From Nymphaea colorata (lineage: Eukaryota; Streptophyta; Magnoliopsida; Nymphaeales; Nymphaeaceae), in NCBI RefSeq assembly GCF_008831285.2, contig NC_045138.2:12972571-13036570 (forward strand): a DNA stretch of 64,000 bases. Direction: 5' to 3'. The position numbers and the translations under genes were made by a program. Of the stretch, positions 58,582 to 64,000 are shown one piece after another. The notes under the pieces are model-generated. The model saw only the letters and a list, made by a program, of their open reading frames with translations. It did no database searches and was not told the DNA's origin. Position 1 is the stretch's first letter, and the number at the start of each line of letters is the position of its first letter.

Positions 58582-61500
58582 CTCCCCCTCAAGCTTAGCA
58601 TACATGTCAAACATGCCAAGCTTGCTAACATTCTTTTCGAATGAAGAAGTACAAAGCCCTTTAGTTAGGACGTCTGCAACTTGATCTTCAGACTTCATAT
58701 ATGGCAGAATCAGCTCCTTTGAGTCAATGCGTTCCCGGATAAAATGACGGTCAATCTCCACATGTTTGGTCCTGTCATGTAGAACTGGATTATTGGCAAG
58801 ATTAATCGCAGACTTGTTGTCACAGTACATCTTCATTTTATCTCCCAGTTCCACACCAATATCAGTCAAAAGAATCTTCAGCCACAGCATCTCTGTAACC
58901 CCCATTGCAACAGCCCTGTACTCAGCCTCCGCACTAGACCTCGAACATACTTCTTGCCTCTTACTTCTCCAAACAACTAGGTTACCTCCAAGAAAGATAC
59001 AATACCCTGTAGTAGACCTCCTTGTGTCAGTGCAACCTGCCCAATCTGCATCTGAGTAGCCCTCAATGGTAAGTTTGTCCTGTCGAGTATACAACAGTCC
59101 TTTTCCTGGGTCATTCTTTAGATATCCCAGCACTCTTTCTGCACTCTTCCAGTGACAATCCGTGGGAGCATGCATAAATTGACTTAGCACATTTACTGCA
59201 TACGTGATATCAGGGCGAGTTAGAGTAAGATAGATAAGCTTACCTACTAGCCTCTGATATCGCCCTTTTCCTTCCTCATCCAGAATAGTGCCCGTCTTGA
59301 TACTTATCTTAGTTCCCGACTCTATAGGAGTAAGATAGGGCCTACAACCAAGTTTGCCTGTCTCCTTTAGTAAGTCAAGAGTGTACTTCCTTTGATTCAT
59401 AACCAGCCCTGTCTCTGATCGAGCAATCTCTATCCCCAGAAAGTATCTCAGCTTACCCAGATCCTTGAGGTCGAATTCCTTAGCTAATCTCTCCTTCATC
59501 TTTCTGTTTTCTTCTTCGTCACTGCCAGTGACAATCATATCATCAACGTAGACAAGGAGAAGACTCACCAGACCACCTCTCTGCTTTATGAATAGGGTAT
59601 GATCTCCATTTCCTTGCTTGTACCCAGTAGACTTCATAACGATCCTTAGTCTCTCAAACCAAGCTCTAGGCGACTGCTTCAAGCCATACAAAGCTTTCTT
59701 GAGGTGACAACATTTTCCCTCTTGAACATACCCGGGAGGCATGCTCATATAGACTTCTTCCTCCAGATGGCCGTTCAAGAACGCATTTTTAACATCAAGC
59801 TGGTCCATGCGCCACTTCCTGTGCACAGCAAGAGCAAGAATAACCCTCACGGTCTTCAACTTTGCAACAGGGGCAAAGGTCTCAAGATAGTCGATTCCAT
59901 ACTTCTGACTGAACCCCTTTGCAACCAAACGAGCTTTATATCGATCTACAGTGCCATCAGGTTTGTACTTCACGTTGTAAACCCACTTAGAGCCAACTAG
60001 GTGTGTCCCCTTAGGAATATCAACAACTTCCCATGTTTTGTTCTTAGCTAACGCACCCATCTCCTCTGTCATAGCATGTAACCACTTGGGATCATCCTTA
60101 GCATCATCCACCGACCTGGGAATAACAACTTTGGATAAGGTTGTGATAAAACATTTGTAATTTGTACTGAGCTTAGCATAAGAAACAAATCTCTGAATAG
60201 GGTGAGAAGTACATGACCTGGTGCCTTTGCGCACAGCAATGGGGAGCTCTTCATTCGATGGACTTGGGTCATCCGGGGAGATCACAGGATTGGGATTGGT
60301 TCTATCCTCATCACCAACATCTTCCACTGTAGCTTTCTCCTTTCTGACATAAACCTGGCCAAACAAGTGATCCCGGGCAACAATGGGCTGAGCATCCACC
60401 GTGACCCCTTCCATATGGCTGCCCTTCTCATTACTGACCGTGACCGTGTCAATCACACTGGGACTAACCTTGTAATCCAAAAACTCCATAAACTGAATTA
60501 GCTGATTAGAGGAATACTCTTCCCCTTTGTTCCCAAGACACTCCCCCTGAAGAGGATTCACCGAAAAATACGACTCATGTTCATGAAATGTGACATCCCT
60601 CGAAACATACACTTTGGAAGTAGTGGGATCCACACATTTATACCCCTTCTGAGTGGAAGAGTACCCCAGGAAAACTCCTTTAATAGACCGGGGATCAAGT
60701 TTTTTGAGAGTAGGGCTATGATTATGCACAAAACAACTGCACCCAAAGACACGAGGAGTAAGAGGCCACAGGGTAGAATAAGGAGACTGACCATCCAACA
60801 CCCTAGTAGGCATACGGTTAATGAGATGTGCACTAGTGAGAAGTGCATCACCCCAATACCGCTTCGGGACATGACGTTGGAACATAATGGCCCGGGTAAC
60901 ATTCAATAGATGACGATTTTTACGTTCAGCTATACCATTTTGAGGAGGGGTATAACTACAAGAGGTTTCATGAACAATCCCCTTGCCTTTCAAGAATTCA
61001 TCAAGGGATTGGGAGACATATTCCCTTGCATTATCCGTACGGAAAGCTTGAACAGTAGTATGGAATTGAGTCTCAACAAAGGCAACAAAGTTTTTCACAA
61101 CTGCTGGAACCTCACTACGTTCTCGCAACAAGTACACGAACGTACATCTAGAGTAATCATCAATAAGCGTCAAAAAATAGTGACAACCACCACACGTGGG
61201 TACTCCAGAAGGACCCCAAACATCGGAATGAACTAAGGCAAACGGATGAGTGGTTTTATTCAAAGAAATAGGGTACGAAGCCCTGACATGTTTAGCCAAT
61301 TGACACACTTCACAAGCGAAGGAGTCAATTGAGACAGAAGCAAACAAATGAGGAAACAACTTCTTTATTAACTGGAAGGGTAGATGTCCAAGACGCTCGT
61401 GCCATCGCAGAACAGTAGATCTATCGTTCACACCAGACAAGTGACCACTCGTGGCAGAAATCAATGCTGAAGCAACTTGTACCGGCAGCCTGTAGAGCCC

Positions 61501-62868
61501 ATCAGTAACCGAACCAATCCCAATCTTCTTCCCCGTCACCAAGTCCTGCAGGGAACAATGATCAGCAGAGAAAATCAGATTACAGTTTAATTCTTTAGTA
61601 ATACTGCTGACAGAGAGTAAGTTCACAGGAATATTTGGAACATGCAGGGCATTGTGGAGACGGTATTTGTTCAACAGGGACAAGCTCCCTTTCCCAGCCA
61701 CAGAGATAGAAGACCCATCTGCCATAGACACGCGTTGCTTGCCAGAAGAAAGTTGATATTCTTGAAAGAGTTTAGAGTCCCCTGTCATGTGGTGAGTGGC
61801 TCCACTATCAACAATCCAATCACCAAGAGAAGGGTTACCTTGATCAGTCGAGGCAACGAGAGCTTGGGCTAGCTGAGCCCCTTCAGACGTGGAGGACTCC
61901 TCAGGGGTAGTAGATAGACGGCTGATGTATGCCTGTAGCTCCTTGAGTTGAGCAGGGGACAACTTGGACTTTGCACCACTAGAAGAATTGCTCTGACTGG
62001 AATCAGACACAGAAGGGCTACGCTTGCCAGAGGGAGGACGACCTCTGACCAGTCTCTTCTCGGGATGAAGATCCCAACAGAAATCCACCGAATGCCCCAA
62101 CTTGTGGCAATGAGTGCAATGTCGGGCAGGACGCTGCCCAGTCCCTGAGGCACGGCTGACAAAGGCAGAAGGACCATGACCGGTGTCAAGATGCATCACC
62201 TGGCGACGTTGTTCTTCAGACTCAACACGAGCATATACTTCCTCTATCCCCGGAATCTCATCACCATTAAGAATCTGGCTACGAATAGACTCAAATTCAT
62301 CCCGCAGGCCTCCCAGAAACAGAAACGTACGGTCCATCCATTCCTTTTCCCAGTAGAGGGAATGATCTGAACCGCATGTCCACTCATCAGTCACATGATA
62401 ATCTAACTCCTCCCACTTGGTCTTCAGGGCAGCATAGAAGGCAGCAACAGACAAATCACCCTGTGTCAGAGAGTAAATACTGCGTTTAATCTGATAGGTG
62501 CGCAAATGTCTCTTCTTGCGACCATACATCTTTGCAAGCACAGTCCACATATCAAAAGAGGTCGGCTTCCGCAGAATGAGGGGCTGAATATCGGATGACA
62601 CGGAGCTGATAATCCACACCTTCACTTGGCTGTCCTCCAACGCCCACGTCGCCCATTGAGGATCAGATTTGATGGGCGCAGGTTTGTCGCCAGTGATGTA
62701 AGAGAGACGCCCACGGCTAGTAATCCCAATCTCGAGAGCGGCAGACCAAGATAGGTAATTGTCCTTGGTCAGACGGATGGAGGTGACCTGGATCGGCACG
62801 TTCTCAGTCTTGGAGGCGCTGCCCGTGTCAAGAACGGCATCTTTTTGAGTCCCCATCGCTTCTGCCAT
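58576..62868 (-). CDS. Copia gag-pol polyprotein, intact, 1430 aa
   Basis: The start is the ATG at 62868; the GTG just before it is not needed. Gag: residues 1 to about 270, with a retrotransposon gag domain (YGRKKRHLRTYQIKR) and a CCHC zinc knuckle (C251, C254, H259, C264). Protease: DSGATHHM at about 354. GAG-pre-integrase: WHERLGH at about 489. Integrase core: D549, D612 and E648 with the D-35-E spacing. Reverse transcriptase: D1025 in QLDVKNAFLNG and YVDD at 1107-1110. RNase H: D1273 (SDADWAGC), E1314 region (SSAEAEYRA), D1350 (YCDNKSA). All catalytic residues are present and the length is normal for plant copia. The product would be cleaved by its own protease in virus-like particles, and the integrase inserts cDNA into host DNA. 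The stop TAG overlaps the 3' LTR by six bases. Confidence 0.97.
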   Translation of the reverse strand: MAEAMGTQKDAVLDTGSASKTENVPIQVTSIRLTKDNYLSWSAALEIGITSRGRLSYITGDKPAPIKSDPQWATWALEDSQVKVWIISSVSSDIQPLILRKPTSFDMWTVLAKMYGRKKRHLRTYQIKRSIYSLTQGDLSVAAFYAALKTKWEELDYHVTDEWTCGSDHSLYWEKEWMDRTFLFLGGLRDEFESIRSQILNGDEIPGIEEVYARVESEEQRRQVMHLDTGHGPSAFVSRASGTGQRPARHCTHCHKLGHSVDFCWDLHPEKRLVRGRPPSGKRSPSVSDSSQSNSSSGAKSKLSPAQLKELQAYISRLSTTPEESSTSEGAQLAQALVASTDQGNPSLGDWIVDSGATHHMTGDSKLFQEYQLSSGKQRVSMADGSSISVAGKGSLSLLNKYRLHNALHVPNIPVNLLSVSSITKELNCNLIFSADHCSLQDLVTGKKIGIGSVTDGLYRLPVQVASALISATSGHLSGVNDRSTVLRWHERLGHLPFQLIKKLFPHLFASVSIDSFACEVCQLAKHVRASYPISLNKTTHPFALVHSDVWGPSGVPTCGGCHYFLTLIDDYSRCTFVYLLRERSEVPAVVKNFVAFVETQFHTTVQAFRTDNAREYVSQSLDEFLKGKGIVHETSCSYTPPQNGIAERKNRHLLNVTRAIMFQRHVPKRYWGDALLTSAHLINRMPTRVLDGQSPYSTLWPLTPRVFGCSCFVHNHSPTLKKLDPRSIKGVFLGYSSTQKGYKCVDPTTSKVYVSRDVTFHEHESYFSVNPLQGECLGNKGEEYSSNQLIQFMEFLDYKVSPSVIDTVTVSNEKGSHMEGVTVDAQPIVARDHLFGQVYVRKEKATVEDVGDEDRTNPNPVISPDDPSPSNEELPIAVRKGTRSCTSHPIQRFVSYAKLSTNYKCFITTLSKVVIPRSVDDAKDDPKWLHAMTEEMGALAKNKTWEVVDIPKGTHLVGSKWVYNVKYKPDGTVDRYKARLVAKGFSQKYGIDYLETFAPVAKLKTVRVILALAVHRKWRMDQLDVKNAFLNGHLEEEVYMSMPPGYVQEGKCCHLKKALYGLKQSPRAWFERLRIVMKSTGYKQGNGDHTLFIKQRGGLVSLLLVYVDDMIVTGSDEEENRKMKERLAKEFDLKDLGKLRYFLGIEIARSETGLVMNQRKYTLDLLKETGKLGCRPYLTPIESGTKISIKTGTILDEEGKGRYQRLVGKLIYLTLTRPDITYAVNVLSQFMHAPTDCHWKSAERVLGYLKNDPGKGLLYTRQDKLTIEGYSDADWAGCTDTRRSTTGYCIFLGGNLVVWRSKRQEVCSRSSAEAEYRAVAMGVTEMLWLKILLTDIGVELGDKMKMYCDNKSAINLANNPVLHDRTKHVEIDRHFIRERIDSKELILPYMKSEDQVADVLTKGLCTSSFEKNVSKLGMFDMYAKLEGEC
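58582..58590 (-). other. Polypurine tract of the copia element
   Basis: GAGGGGGAG on the minus strand, directly upstream of the TGTTAGAAT start of the 3' LTR. It also encodes the penultimate residues of gag-pol. Confidence 0.9.
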
Positions 62869-62871
62869 CAC

Positions 62872-63230
62872 AAACTAGCACACAGCAACAAGAGGCACAG
62901 CAGCGGGAATGAGGCAACGGCGTCGGGAAGGAGGCAGCGGCGACGGCGGCGGGAATGAGGCAGAGGCAACGTAAAGCAGGCGACGGCGCAACACAGAGGC
63001 CACCCACGGTGGCAGAAACAAAGAACAGGACGAACGGAGGACCGCGGAGGCGTAACAGAGGGCGGCGGAACAGAGGACGGCGGCGGCGGAACAGAGGACG
63101 GCGGCGGCGGAACAAAGGACAGCGGCGGCAAAGCAGGGCGACGTCACACGGGCAGCAGCGGCGCCGGAACTTCAACGGCGTCGGGCGACGAAAAAACTTG
63201 ACGATCCTCGGAAAAAACGCTTCTCCAACT
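62872..63230 (-). other. Untranslated leader of the copia element, GC-rich
   Basis: Lies between the primer site and the gag-pol ATG. Its centre is made of GGC/CGC triplets. Open frames of 87-178 codons cross it on both strands because of the triplet bias and carry no domain. Confidence 0.8.
63057..63127. repeat. 21-bp GC-rich tandem repeat in the copia leader
   Basis: The unit AGAGGACGGCGGCGGCGGAA plus one base is repeated about three times with small changes. It may fold strongly in the RNA genome of the element. Confidence 0.85.
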
Positions 63231-63248
63231 CCGCTGGCTCTGATACCA
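63231..63248 (-). other. Primer-binding site, initiator tRNA-Met type (copia)
   Basis: The minus strand reads TGGTATCAGAGCCAGCGG immediately after the 5' LTR. The first part matches the 3' end complement of initiator tRNA-Met. Confidence 0.93.
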
Positions 63249-63534
63249 TGTAGAAACACGAACCACACAGAGAGAAAGTGGAGAACGAACACACAATCTA
63301 CGTGGAAAACCTCAGAAAGAGGTGAAAAACCACGGGGAGGCTCTGACCTAGGGGCACACCGCAACCCTAGGAGAGAGAAAATTATATTTCACTTAATTCA
63401 ACACTAAACACAAGTGACAATATAAAGAGGGAGAGAGGAGAAGCCGCCTAGGGTACCGAGCCCGCCTCGATACCCGCGCCCCATAGAACCGGGTCCAGGA
63501 ATGGATCCGGTTCCCACAGCAACATATTCTAACA
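63249..63534 (-). repeat. 5' LTR of the copia element (286 bp)
   Basis: Upstream LTR for the minus-strand transcript. TG...CA ends, flanked on the outside by the second GTGTA. Confidence 0.97.
63418..63427 (-). promoter_or_regulatory. TATA-like element in the copia 5' LTR
   Basis: The minus strand reads CTCTTTATATTGTC here, about 110 bases into the LTR. It is the only obvious TATA-like sequence of the LTR, so it is a reasonable promoter candidate for the genomic RNA. The matching site in the other LTR is unchanged. Confidence 0.4.
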
Positions 63535-63539
63535 GTGTA
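63535..63539. other. Target-site duplication, right copy (GTGTA)
   Basis: Matches 58291-58295. The empty site would read GCAAATG-GTGTA-TATGGC. Confidence 0.97.
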
Positions 63540-63671
63540 TATGGCATAGTATGTTTGTGCACAATTGGCCTTTTGTTAACGGCGGTTGGTTTCCTCGAAT
63601 TAAAATTTGTCAATTCCTGTTATCAGCCTATCAATTCCATATATGTACTTCCGATTGTTCAAACGACAAAG

Positions 63672-63743
63672 ATGTGGGAGGATTTGGGGATAGACACCGA
63701 TGTAGATGAAGATGATGAAGGTCGAGGTTCCGAGATGCTATGA
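63672..63743 (+). CDS. Possible short acidic C-terminal exon of the interrupted gene
   Basis: ATG at 63672 opens MWEDLGIDTDVDEDDEGRGS and three more codons before TGA. The acidic run (DVDEDDE) looks like coding sequence rather than AT-rich spacer, but the upstream acceptor is not clear and no family is recognised. It lies 130 bases beyond the copia element, on the strand of the candidate exon at 57863. The remainder to 64000 shows nothing recognisable. Confidence 0.25.
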   Translation: MWEDLGIDTDVDEDDEGRGSEML

Positions 63744-64000
63744 TGGAAGAAAGAAGAACATCGACAATCCCTTTCTCGTTGGTTGAATTTCCAAGGTACG
63801 ACCCCATGACACATTGCCTTTCCAGTTCTGTAGCCTGTAGGTTTCTATGTATCGTCTCGCTCTCGTTCTCTGTTAGCGTCTGTGTCTAATCTTTCATCCA
63901 TTGGAAGGGCCTGGTTAGGTCTTTCAAATGCGACACGTGGTGTGTATGTTGGAAGCTGTGCGTCCCTTGAAAAGCTAGAACTCCTAAGGGTTCCGATCTC

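Larger units (their letters stand above)
58296..63534 (-). mobile_element. Complete Ty1/copia LTR retrotransposon, apparently autonomous
   Basis: 5239 bp with two 286-bp LTRs (TGTAGAAACA...TTCTAACA in plus orientation), a 5-bp target duplication, a tRNA-Met primer site next to the 5' LTR (right), a polypurine tract next to the 3' LTR (left), and one uninterrupted gag-pol on the minus strand in copia order (protease, integrase, reverse transcriptase, RNase H). The LTRs differ at three sites, all transitions. It lies close to or inside a host gene running in the opposite direction. Confidence 0.98.

Noticed and set aside
62828-63364. 178-codon minus-strand frame upstream of the copia gag-pol as an extra gene
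   Set aside because: It spans LTR and GC-triplet leader, has no domain, and overlaps the primer site.
1-64000. tRNA, rRNA, CRISPR or bacterial-type systems
   Set aside because: No cloverleaf, no rRNA text and no regularly spaced identical short repeats with unique spacers were seen. The tandem arrays have long, fully repeated units.

Overview
The window is nuclear DNA of a flowering plant. Two plant-type LTR retrotransposons primed by initiator tRNA-Met, a broken Ty1/copia fragment, AT-rich spacers, intron-like splice signals (GT donors, pyrimidine tract plus AG acceptors) and long tandem arrays all point that way. No bacterial-style operons, rRNA, tRNA or CRISPR arrays were seen. The species cannot be named from the sequence.

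Layout. 1-3.6 kb: the 5' end of a minus-strand gene that runs off the left edge. Its only visible coding exon (3116-3143) reads MDYGPSDSSG up to a GTGAGT donor and resembles the N-terminus of plant EMSY-like proteins. 3.6-5.4 kb: AT-rich spacer. 5.4-5.9 kb: a decayed plus-strand copia reverse transcriptase, cut by a minus-strand Ty3/gypsy chromovirus of Del/Tekay type (5910 to beyond 15718). The gypsy element has 3026-bp LTRs, a tRNA-Met primer site and a gag-pol broken by nine stops and one frameshift. Its upstream LTR runs into a 100-N gap (15719-15818). 15.8-24.4 kb: two diverged copies of one dead gene fragment with coiled-coil-like exons, a CACTA-like block of six hairpins, and otherwise unrecognised DNA.

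24.4-44.0 kb: a CT-rich, exon-like block is followed by 3.7 nearly identical head-to-tail copies of a 4958-bp unit (25438-43998). Copy 4 is a mosaic of variants. 44.0-47.2 kb: a G/T-rich stretch and small direct duplications. 47.2-54.9 kb: a satellite-like array of about six and a third 1264-bp units, each containing 60-68-bp submonomers centred on a dyad-symmetric motif that varies in a compensatory way. 54.9-57.6 kb: more short duplications.

57.7-64 kb: the start of a plus-strand gene (possible exon at 57863-57934), into which a complete minus-strand Ty1/copia element has inserted (58296-63534). It has 286-bp LTRs differing at 3 sites, a GTGTA target duplication, a primer site, a polypurine tract and one open 1430-codon gag-pol with all catalytic residues. 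It is the only clearly intact gene in the window.

The window is thus dominated by transposons and recent duplications. Host genes appear only as short exon candidates at the edges. No new enzymatic system was found. The most unusual structures are the mosaic 5-kb tandem array and the higher-order dyad satellite.
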